Shown: piece after piece, positions 8,460 through 15,078 of the stretch
Layout of the letters: each line of letters begins with the position of its first letter
Position numbering within the stretch: position 1 is the first letter of the stretch
NCBI RefSeq assembly: GCF_900215355.1
Contig: NZ_OBEA01000011.1
Location: 1-39,391, forward strand
Direction of reading: 5' to 3'
Length of the DNA stretch: 39,391 bases
From: Pseudooceanicola antarcticus
GTDB taxonomy: Bacteria; Pseudomonadota; Alphaproteobacteria; Rhodobacterales; Rhodobacteraceae
Translations under genes and position numbers: made by a program
The notes under the pieces: model-generated
The model's database searches: none
Told to the model about the DNA's origin: nothing
What the model saw: only the letters and a program-made list of their open reading frames with translations

Positions 8460-8499
8460 TCGCCATTCCCTCTCACCAACACTCGAAAGGAGGCCAGCC

Positions 8500-9438
8500 A
8501 TGGCCCGATCCCGCACGCCCAAATTCGATGCCTCCGAGGTCATCACCAACGAAATCATCCGCATCATCGAGCGCGGCGTTTTGCCGTGGCGCAAACCCTG
8601 GACGGCAGGCGGCAGCTCACGCCCCCTGCGCGTGGGCGGTGAGCCCTACCAGGGGGTGAACAACTTCCTGCTGACCATGCGAACCGTGATGGCGGGCCAC
8701 AGCTCGCCCTTCTGGATGACGTTGCCGCAGGCCAATGCGTTGGACGCGAAGGTGCGCAAGGGCGAGAAATCCTCTGTCGTCGTCTATTATGGTCAAAGCC
8801 GGAAAGACGCCGGCGGCGAGGATGAGCACGCGGAGAGCGATGACCACTCCGAGGAGGCCCGCGTGTTCCGCTTCCAGAAATCCTACCGCGTGTTCAATGC
8901 CTGCCAGATCGAGGGCCTGCCCGAGAGCTTCTTCCCCGATCCGGAGCCCATGCCCGAGCATCCGCCGTCCGAGCCCATCCCGCACATGCAGGCGTTTTTT
9001 GATGCCATCGACATCACGACCGTCTTCACGGGCACGGAAGCCTACTATCTGCCGCCTGTAGACAAGGTGTTCATGCCATCTATCACGCGGTTCCAGGACC
9101 CGCGCAATTTCTACGGGGTCTGGGCGCATGAGCTGGCCCATGCCACGAAAGCCCCCCATCGACTGAACCGCGATTTCGGGCTCTCGAAGTTTGGCAACAC
9201 GGCCTATGCCCGCGAAGAGATCGTCGCCGAACTGACCTCGGTTTTTTTGGGTCAGACACTCGGCTTCACGGCCCATACGCTCGAGATGAACGCCGCCTAC
9301 CTCCACAACTGGTTGCGCGTCCTTCGGTCTGACAAAGGCGCGATCTTCCGGCACGCCGCCGATGCGCAGCGCGCCTGCGACTACCTGATCGCCAGATCGG
9401 AGGCGGGCAGGGCAGGGGGCCGAGCCAAGGCCGCCTGA
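8500..9438 (+). CDS. ArdC-type antirestriction protein with zincin-like domain
   Basis: ArdC proteins protect incoming plasmid DNA from restriction. They combine an N-terminal ssDNA-binding domain with a C-terminal metallopeptidase-like domain. Here the N-domain shows VLPWRKPW and the conserved YQGVNNFLL and PFWMTLPQA with KVRKGEKSS. The zinc motif HELAH is at residues 210-214, followed by HRLNRDFG and YAREEIVAEL with the third ligand Glu. The 312-residue length is typical. Start ATG 8500 has a strong AAAGGAGG site; the open frame starts earlier at 8416 but overlaps the previous gene. Confidence 0.9.
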   Translation: MARSRTPKFDASEVITNEIIRIIERGVLPWRKPWTAGGSSRPLRVGGEPYQGVNNFLLTMRTVMAGHSSPFWMTLPQANALDAKVRKGEKSSVVVYYGQSRKDAGGEDEHAESDDHSEEARVFRFQKSYRVFNACQIEGLPESFFPDPEPMPEHPPSEPIPHMQAFFDAIDITTVFTGTEAYYLPPVDKVFMPSITRFQDPRNFYGVWAHELAHATKAPHRLNRDFGLSKFGNTAYAREEIVAELTSVFLGQTLGFTAHTLEMNAAYLHNWLRVLRSDKGAIFRHAADAQRACDYLIARSEAGRAGGRAKAA

Positions 9439-9461
9439 CCACAGGGAGAACGGAGACGCCC

Positions 9462-9671
9462 ATGTCACGTAAGGAACCCAAGACGCTGCGGGTGGCCTGC
9501 TTCAACGACGGCCGCCGCAAGATCATCACCTTCAAGCACGGCGCCTATTGGTGGAGCCCGTCCGAGGGCGCTTATCCGCTCTCGGCGGCACTTGAGACCA
9601 TCAAGCACCAAGGCGGCTGGATCGAAACCATCCCCAACCCGAATTACAGACCCAAGCGATTGTTCGGGTAG
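9462..9671 (+). CDS. Small conserved-looking protein of unknown function
   Basis: A 69-residue protein, probably cotranscribed with ardC 23 bp upstream, with GGGAGAACGGAGA before ATG 9462. The compact sequence (VACFNDGRRKIITFKHGAYW, then SAALETIKHQGGWIETIPNP) looks like a folded small domain. There are no cysteines that would bind metal and no membrane segment. I do not recognise the family; the position suggests a plasmid establishment or DNA-related role. Confidence 0.65.
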   Translation: MSRKEPKTLRVACFNDGRRKIITFKHGAYWWSPSEGAYPLSAALETIKHQGGWIETIPNPNYRPKRLFG

Positions 9672-9708
9672 GGCCCCTTCTGCTTCTGTCCTGCCGCCAG
9701 GGGGAAAA

Positions 9709-9725
9709 AGAAAAAGCTGGCTTTT
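9709..9725 (+). terminator. Short hairpin with T-run before the DUF3768 gene
   Basis: AAAAAGCTGGCTTTT forms a short A-rich/T-rich hairpin just upstream of the next gene. It is one of several hairpins that separate genes in this block. It may be a weak intrinsic terminator. Confidence 0.35.
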
Positions 9726-9759
9726 GGAAGGGTGTTTCAACTTCTCAAAGGAGCACCCC

Positions 9760-10149
9760 ATGTCCATGACAGGACAACCCCAGACAGACCGCCCTGATCC
9801 GAGTGTGATCGCAGCGCAGAACGACGCGTTTCGCAAGCTCGCGTGCCTCGGTGTGCCAACCGCCCAGTCTATTCAGGGCCGCATGCATGTCACCCGCTCA
9901 ATTATGAATGCCGGTGACGGCTTCATGGCCGAGGCGGTGAAGGCCACGGGCATGTTCGAGACCTTCGAGCCCGAGAACGATCCCGAAGGATGGCATGATT
10001 TCGGGGCGGTCGAGGTCCGCGGCGAGACCGTGTTCTGGAAACTGGATTTGTACGAAGCGGATTCCGACTTCCGCTATGGCGCCGAGGCCCCGGACAATCC
10101 CGCCACCACCATGCGCGTGCTGACCATCATGCTGGCGCGCGACTGGTAG
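9760..10149 (+). CDS. DUF3768 family protein
   Basis: A 129-residue protein with the hallmarks of DUF3768: an N-terminal QNDAFRKLACLG, a middle FETFEPENDPEGWHDFGAVE, a FWKLDLYE core, and the ending TMRVLTIMLARDW. The family is common on alphaproteobacterial plasmids next to antirestriction and ParB-like genes; its biochemical role is unknown. ATG 9760 follows AAAGGAGCACCCC. The frame is open upstream to 9592, but that part overlaps a hairpin and has poor codon use. Confidence 0.85.
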   Translation: MSMTGQPQTDRPDPSVIAAQNDAFRKLACLGVPTAQSIQGRMHVTRSIMNAGDGFMAEAVKATGMFETFEPENDPEGWHDFGAVEVRGETVFWKLDLYEADSDFRYGAEAPDNPATTMRVLTIMLARDW

Positions 10150-10184
10150 GGGAGGGGACACCCCTCCTGACAGCCCAGGCGATG

Positions 10185-10225
10185 AAGGCCCGCTGACCCC
10201 TCAAAGGGAGAGTGGGCCTTTTGTT
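10185..10225 (+). terminator. Hairpin with T-rich tail after the DUF3768 gene
   Basis: AAGGCCC (10185-10191) and GGGCCTT pair around an inner GC-rich stem, and the right arm runs into TTTTGTTG. This fits an intrinsic terminator between the DUF3768 gene and the ParB-like gene. Confidence 0.55.
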
Positions 10226-10303
10226 GTGGTGATCCCTGAAGACGGGGATTGGCCGCGCATCTGAATGCGCGGGCCGCTCCAAACCCACCGAAAAGGAAAC
10301 GCC

Positions 10304-12286
10304 ATGACCACAAGCTTCAAACCCGTCTCCGTCGCCATCGGCGATCTGGTCTCACATCCCGCCAATGTGCGCAGCAACTCGCCGGAAACCTATGATCCTG
10401 AGAACATCGCCCATCTGAAGGCAAGCATCGCCGTTCTGGGTCTCCTGCAGCCGCTCATGGTCCAGAAGCTCGACGGCAAATATGCTGTCCTCGCCGGTGG
10501 CCGTCGGCATGCCGCGCTGAAGGAGCTGGTCGCGGACAGGGCCGCGAAAGGCTTCACGGCGAAGGCCAAGATCGACTGCCGTCTTGTGCCAGAGGATTGC
10601 GATGTCACCACGGCCCTGTCGCTCGCTGAGAACATCACCCAGGCGCCGATGAATGCCATCGACGAGTTCGAGGCTTTCGCGCGGATGATGGAGGTCGACG
10701 ACCAGACGCCCGAGACGATCGCAAAGACCTTCGGCACCACGGTGGCGGCCGTGAAAGGCCGGTTGCGCTATGGCCTAATCCACCCCGACATCCGCGCCGC
10801 GGCCCGGGCCAAGACGATCACGCTCGACACGATGAAGGCCTTTGCGGAGCATCCGAGCCAGGAGGTGCAGCGCGAAGTCTTCGAGGCGCTCACCAAGGAA
10901 GATAGCTACCTGCAGGCCTATACGGTCCGCCAGGCGCTCAAATCCCGCGGCGTGCAGGTCAGTGACGATATCGGGGCCTTCGTGCGCGCGGACTACGAGG
11001 CGCGGGGCGGCGCTGTCGCCGCTGACCTTCTGGAAGAGCATTCCGTGCTCGAAGACGCCGCGCTGGTCGAGACCATCCTGCTCGAGAAGCTCGGTGCCGC
11101 CGCCGAAGAGGCCCGCATAAAGCTGGGCTTTGCCTGGGCCGATGCCATGGTCCGCTATGATTACGCGACCATGGCCGACTACGGCCGCGTTTATCCCGGC
11201 CCGATCGAGCCTGATGAGGCTGCGCAAAAGCGCATCGATGAGATCACCGCCGAGCTTGAGAAACTGCAGCTCGAGATGGAGGATGAGGGGCTCGAGGACG
11301 GTGCCTACAACGCGCTTTACGAGCGCGTGGACGCCTTGGAAGAGGAAGCCCGCGACCTGCAGGAGGCCTACAGCGCCGAGGACCTCGCGCGGTCTGGGGT
11401 AATCGCGTCCTGGTCGGGCGGGCAGGTGACCCTCCATGTTGGCCTCGTCCGCCCGGAAGACACCGTCAAAAAGGAGGGCGCGCGCGGCTCCTCGGCTAGC
11501 CCGACCGGGGAGGAGGCCCCAGACGCCGGCGAAATCACCTATCCGGCCTCACTGGCTGAGGACCTCAAGACCGAGCGAGCCATGGCGCTTGGGGCCGCGA
11601 TGGCGCTGCATCCGGAAGCTACGCTCGATCTGACGCTCTTCAAGCTGGTGAGCGACGTTCTGGCCAGCGGCATGAGTGTCACGCAGGCGATCAAGATCGA
11701 TGCCCGCAAGGAATACCGCAGCCATGCCAAGATGGACGAGATCGACGCAACCTCGCTCGAGCAGGTGGCGGCGGCGCATGAGGCGCTGGACCTCTCCTGG
11801 CTCGATGACACCCGCGCGCCCGCCGATCAGTTCGCGGCGTTTCGCGCGCTGGAGGCAGGCGAAAAGGCCAAGCTCGTGGCCTATGCCACGGCCAGCACCA
11901 CGCAGTCCTGCTTCGCGCGGGACCGCCAGCGCGACAGCCTGATGCATGCGTTCGAGATCGAGATCATGCCCGACATCCGCTCCCACTGGACGCCGAATGC
12001 GGCGCTCTTCAACCGCTTCAAGAAGGCTTGGCTCCTGAAGATCCTCGGCGAGGATCTGGGTCTCGCCCAGGAGGCGGTGACGCTGGCCTCGTCGAGCAAG
12101 AAGGAGATCGTCGCCTTTTGTGACAAGCTCTTCGCCGAGCCCTTCGCCACGCTCACGGACGCGCAGCGCGCTGCCGTGGCCGCCTGGTGCCCGCCCATGA
12201 TGCAGACAGCCGGTGTCGCCTGTGATGAGGCGGAGCCCGCGGCGGAAACCCCGGAGCCTGACAGCGAGATCGCGCAAGCGGCCTGA
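10304..12286 (+). CDS. Large ParB/Spo0J-like nuclease-domain protein
   Basis: The 660-residue protein has an N-terminal ParB-like domain (residues about 8-130: LVSHPANVRSN, GLLQPLMV, the box AGGRRHAAL at 64-72, LAENIT). A helix-turn-helix follows (TIAKTFGTTVAAVKGRLRY). The C-terminal 450 residues are largely unassigned, with an acidic coiled-coil-like stretch (ITAELEKLQLEMEDEGLEDG) near 310-345. This is far longer than partition ParB (about 330), and no ParA partner is adjacent, so a role in plasmid establishment or regulation rather than segregation is likely. ATG 10304 follows AAAAGGAAACGCC. Confidence 0.85.
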   Translation: MTTSFKPVSVAIGDLVSHPANVRSNSPETYDPENIAHLKASIAVLGLLQPLMVQKLDGKYAVLAGGRRHAALKELVADRAAKGFTAKAKIDCRLVPEDCDVTTALSLAENITQAPMNAIDEFEAFARMMEVDDQTPETIAKTFGTTVAAVKGRLRYGLIHPDIRAAARAKTITLDTMKAFAEHPSQEVQREVFEALTKEDSYLQAYTVRQALKSRGVQVSDDIGAFVRADYEARGGAVAADLLEEHSVLEDAALVETILLEKLGAAAEEARIKLGFAWADAMVRYDYATMADYGRVYPGPIEPDEAAQKRIDEITAELEKLQLEMEDEGLEDGAYNALYERVDALEEEARDLQEAYSAEDLARSGVIASWSGGQVTLHVGLVRPEDTVKKEGARGSSASPTGEEAPDAGEITYPASLAEDLKTERAMALGAAMALHPEATLDLTLFKLVSDVLASGMSVTQAIKIDARKEYRSHAKMDEIDATSLEQVAAAHEALDLSWLDDTRAPADQFAAFRALEAGEKAKLVAYATASTTQSCFARDRQRDSLMHAFEIEIMPDIRSHWTPNAALFNRFKKAWLLKILGEDLGLAQEAVTLASSSKKEIVAFCDKLFAEPFATLTDAQRAAVAAWCPPMMQTAGVACDEAEPAAETPEPDSEIAQAA

Positions 12287-12297
12287 GTCCTCACGCG

Positions 12298-12329
12298 ACC
12301 CGCGCAAGCCCTTTCGCCTGCGCGGGTCT
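12298..12329 (+). terminator. Strong hairpin after the ParB-like gene
   Basis: GACCCGCGCA and TGCGCGGGTC form a perfect 10-bp stem around a 12-nt loop, followed by TATCTTCTC. It is a likely terminator or messenger-stabilising hairpin between two genes of the block. Confidence 0.55.
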
Positions 12330-12360
12330 ATCTTCTCATACCCAACGGAAAGACATCCCC

Positions 12361-12954
12361 ATGGCTATTCTCAAGTTCTCCGCCTCCGCCGTGGCGGCGC
12401 AGATCGCTCATGCGCGCGCCTGCAAAACCTTCCTGCCCAACTGGAACGGGCCCGTGGACAGGCCGGCCCTGATCCTCATCGTCGGCAATGGTGTGCATCT
12501 GCGCTCAAACGGCATCGATGGTACGACCACCCGTATCGTTACCACCGAGCAGGCCGATCCCTCCTTCGCTTTCGCAGATGGCATGAACCCGTTTCGGGAT
12601 ACCGACTGGATGGCGCAGCGCCGCATGGCGTTTCGCGATCTGACCGGCCAGTTTTACACCGACCTCTTGGATGACGTGCAGGTGCTCATCGACCGGGGGC
12701 AGGGTGCGATCCGGCTCGCCACCGATGGCCACAGTATCCGCGTCTTCGTGCGTCGGGCCTCGGACTATCTCATCGGCGGAACCTACGAGGTGCCCTCGGG
12801 CCTCGGCGGCACCTTCCGGGTCATCCTCAAGGATGCCTGCGACACCTTCGCTATCGTACAGAACTGCGGCAATTGTGAGGATTTCGACGCCATGCAGCGC
12901 TACCGCGTGCCGCTCGATGCCCTGATGGAAATCGATGACCGGAGGGTGGCTTGA
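12361..12954 (+). CDS. Unknown protein A of a two-gene pair
   Basis: A 197-residue soluble protein that I cannot assign. Features seen are an N-terminal alanine-rich helix (FSASAVAAQIAHARACKTF), a middle beta-rich part (RPALILIVGNGVHLRSNGID), and a C-terminal half with three cysteines in DACDTFAIVQNCGNCEDF. ATG 12361 follows GGAAAGACATCCCC. Its stop overlaps the start of the next gene by one base (TGATG), so the two are translated together and may act together. Confidence 0.7.
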   Translation: MAILKFSASAVAAQIAHARACKTFLPNWNGPVDRPALILIVGNGVHLRSNGIDGTTTRIVTTEQADPSFAFADGMNPFRDTDWMAQRRMAFRDLTGQFYTDLLDDVQVLIDRGQGAIRLATDGHSIRVFVRRASDYLIGGTYEVPSGLGGTFRVILKDACDTFAIVQNCGNCEDFDAMQRYRVPLDALMEIDDRRVA

Positions 12955-13607
12955 TGGGATGGCTCTTCTATACCGACGGCCGCGTCCAGACCTACGCGGA
13001 TGAGAAAGCGGAGATTGCCCGGCTCTGCACCTTCGAGGGCGAAACGCGCAGAACCGAATTGGTCAAGGCTTGCAAGGTCGGCTCCACCTGGTACGCGGCG
13101 GCAACGGTCACAAGTATCGATGGCTCGCCGGTCGAGGACACGACCTATGTCACCGATGCGGATGGCTCCATCACGTTCGGGGCTGTCTTCCTCACCCGAT
13201 ACGATGACGGCTGCTGGGGCTACAAGGACATGGAGGAAAGTGCTGGCCCGAACGAGTCTCGTGCTCCCCTTGGGCTGATCGAGCTCCTCTCCGACCTGAA
13301 AGACCCGGACAGCTACGCCCAGGACTGGCGCCAGCGCTGCCGGGATTGGGCTGCGATCCCGGACTACGAGGAAGGCGACAAGATCAGGCTCGCCACGCCC
13401 GTGACGCTCACCGATGGCAGTACATGCCAGATCGTCTCCGCGACGCACTACAAGCGGGGGCGGCAAAAACGCCGCTGCTACCGCATCGAGGAAACCGGTG
13501 GGCTCGTACGCCTGTCGAAGGCCTCGCTTGCGGGCTCGGAGCTGCTCAGTTCCGCAAAAGGTGCTGCCAGCCCGGTGTTGGCGGAGTATCTCGCGGGGCG
13601 AGAATAG
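12954..13607 (+). CDS. Unknown protein B of a two-gene pair
   Basis: A 217-residue protein starting MGWLFYTDGRVQTYADEKAE, a form I recall from a plasmid-associated domain of unknown function, without certainty about its number. The middle shows YDDGCWGYKDMEESAGPNES. The C-terminus is basic (THYKRGRQKRRCYRIEETGG) and could bind nucleic acid. It overlaps the preceding gene by one base. There is no signal peptide or transmembrane segment. It closes this part of the block before the PrlF/YhaV pair. Confidence 0.7.
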   Translation: MGWLFYTDGRVQTYADEKAEIARLCTFEGETRRTELVKACKVGSTWYAAATVTSIDGSPVEDTTYVTDADGSITFGAVFLTRYDDGCWGYKDMEESAGPNESRAPLGLIELLSDLKDPDSYAQDWRQRCRDWAAIPDYEEGDKIRLATPVTLTDGSTCQIVSATHYKRGRQKRRCYRIEETGGLVRLSKASLAGSELLSSAKGAASPVLAEYLAGRE

Positions 13608-13658
13608 GTGCTGTGCCGGACGGTGCATCGACCTGCCGGCGACAGCAGATCCTGCGGC

Positions 13659-13692
13659 TTGTCTTGACAAGACAATGCAAATGCATTACCTA
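13659..13692 (+). promoter_or_regulatory. Promoter and operator of the PrlF/YhaV pair
   Basis: TTGTCTTG-A-CAAGACAA (13659-13675) is a perfect 8+1+8 inverted repeat covering the -35 box TTGACA (13664-13669). After 17 bp a weak -10 TACCTA (13687-13692) follows. A SpoVT/AbrB-type antitoxin dimer bound here would repress the pair. Confidence 0.65.
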
Positions 13693-13733
13693 TCGCAGGA
13701 AGCAAAGACCCCCCATTCTTTCAGGAGACTGCC

Positions 13734-14060
13734 ATGACAGCGCTCGCACAAGATGTCTCGAAACTCACGGATCGGTATCAGACGACCGTGCCGGCAGGAG
13801 TGCGCAAGCAGCTCAAGCTGGGCAAGGGCGACCAGATTCGCTACTGCACCGAGCCGAGTGGCAGGGTCTATATCGAGCCCGTGCGCAGCGACGAGGAAGA
13901 TCCCGCGCTCGGCGCGTTTCTCGATTTTGTCGAGGCCGATATCAAGGCGCATCCGGACCGCATCCGGGCGTTCGATGGGGCTTTGCATGGCCGTCTTGCA
14001 GCACTGGTCGGAGACGTTGACGTCGATCTCGATGCGCCGCTATCGCTCGAGGATGAATGA
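13734..14060 (+). CDS. prlF: PrlF-type antitoxin
   Basis: A SpoVT/AbrB-fold antitoxin of 108 residues. The swapped-hairpin DNA-binding part is at the N-terminus (KLTDRYQTTVPAGVRKQL, KLGKGDQIRY). The C-terminal half, acidic and ending DAPLSLEDE, should wrap the toxin. It is followed by yhaV with a 4-base ATGA overlap. Start ATG 13734 follows TCAGGAGACTGCC. Confidence 0.88.
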   Translation: MTALAQDVSKLTDRYQTTVPAGVRKQLKLGKGDQIRYCTEPSGRVYIEPVRSDEEDPALGAFLDFVEADIKAHPDRIRAFDGALHGRLAALVGDVDVDLDAPLSLEDE

Positions 14061-14575
14061 GCGGCGATAGCGTGCCCGCAGGGGCGCCCCTTGTCGTAAA
14101 CGGATGGTCGATTTATGCGCATCCGCTCTTTCTGGACCAGCTCGAAGGGCTGATCGAGGAAGTTGAAGCGCGTAAGGCACGCGATCCCAAGACCTGGCGC
14201 AAGAAAAACTCCACGAAACGGCTAGCCGCCATCTTCAAGCTGGTCACCGAGGCCATACCGGCAGATCCGCGTGCCGCCGCCTTCCGGCAGGGCGGCACGC
14301 TCGGGGATCACCGCAAGCACTGGTTCCGGGCGAAATTCTTCCAGCAGTATCGGCTGTTCTACCGGTTCAACAGCGATGCGAAGGTCATCGTGGTGGCTTG
14401 GGTGAACGACGACAAGACCCTGCGCGCCTATGGCAGCAAGACGGATGCCTATGCGACGTTCAAAGGGATGCTGGAAGATGGCAACCCACCTGACAATTTC
14501 GACGCGCTCTTGAAAGAAGCTGCAGCGGCAGGCAAGCGGTTCGAGAAATCCCTTGAAGCGGTGCCCGATCGGTAA
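14057..14575 (+). CDS. yhaV: YhaV-type ribonuclease toxin
   Basis: A 172-residue toxin of the RelE-like YhaV family, which cleaves RNA in a translation-linked way. Characteristic parts are NGWSIYAHPLFLDQLEGLIE near the N-terminus, the core DHRKHWFRAKFFQQYRLFYR (about 90-109) with the basic catalytic residues, and VVAWVNDDKTLRAYGSKTDA. The length is slightly above the E. coli protein. Translation is coupled to prlF by overlap. Confidence 0.88.
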   Translation: MSGDSVPAGAPLVVNGWSIYAHPLFLDQLEGLIEEVEARKARDPKTWRKKNSTKRLAAIFKLVTEAIPADPRAAAFRQGGTLGDHRKHWFRAKFFQQYRLFYRFNSDAKVIVVAWVNDDKTLRAYGSKTDAYATFKGMLEDGNPPDNFDALLKEAAAAGKRFEKSLEAVPDR

Positions 14576-14669
14576 GTGGGCCAGCTTGCTATGACCCTTT
14601 GGCATTATCATTTACGACGCCACGCTCGAAGATGTAGCATCGGCTGATAATGCGGTCGGAGAAAGCACA

Positions 14670-14834
14670 ATGAATGAGACGGAAAAGGATAGGCAGCACC
14701 TCGGTCTAGAGGAGCAATGCGCGCCTGACCTGACGGGGCACCGTTTCCCAATTGCTGTGCGCGTTGCAGACATGCCCGATGACCTCGGCAAGCTGCTGGA
14801 TATCGGGCTCGAGGAGCATTTCCGTGGCCGCTGA
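14670..14834 (+). CDS. Small acidic protein, unknown
   Basis: A 54-residue frame from ATG 14670 with upstream GGAGAAAGCACA, so a plausible ribosome site. The translation (MNETEKDRQHLGLEEQCA at the start, RVADMPDDLGKLLDIGLEEH near the end) is acidic and soluble. It overlaps the next small gene by 11 bases, suggesting a pair. The family is unknown. It may be an ancillary antitoxin gene or a remnant. Confidence 0.4.
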   Translation: MNETEKDRQHLGLEEQCAPDLTGHRFPIAVRVADMPDDLGKLLDIGLEEHFRGR

Positions 14835-14976
14835 AGCGAATTCTTATGACACGTGGTTTTGCGCGCAGGTGCAGGCCGCGCTGGAGGATGCACGCTCGGG
14901 AACATCTCAGGTTCAGGTGATGCAGGCCGCACAGGCATTGATTGATGCGAAGCGGCAGGTCGAACCCAAGTCCTGA
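14824..14976 (+). CDS. Short stability-determinant/antitoxin-like protein
   Basis: A 50-residue frame from GTG 14824. The pattern YDTWFCAQVQAALEDARSG followed by VMQAAQALIDAKRQ resembles the C-terminal half of ParD-like or stability-determinant antitoxins (YDxWFRxxVQxALDD...), which wrap ParE-type toxins. No toxin gene follows, and the N-terminal DNA-binding part is absent, so it is either an orphan antitoxin fragment or a solitary antidote. Confidence 0.45.
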   Translation: MAAEANSYDTWFCAQVQAALEDARSGTSQVQVMQAAQALIDAKRQVEPKS

Positions 14977-15017
14977 CCAAGCCTTTGAGGTCGGCGCGGT
15001 CTGACTACGTCACCCTG

Positions 15018-15038
15018 AAAAGCGAAAGCGGGCTTTTT
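15018..15038 (+). terminator. Hairpin with T-run upstream of the methylase/helicase gene
   Basis: AAAAGC (15018-15023) and GCTTTTT (15032-15038) form a short stem with a T-run, resembling an intrinsic terminator and the other intergenic hairpins in this block. Confidence 0.45.
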
Positions 15039-15078
15039 GTCCTTTGGAACTCAGACCCTGATCCAAAGGAAAATCCCC

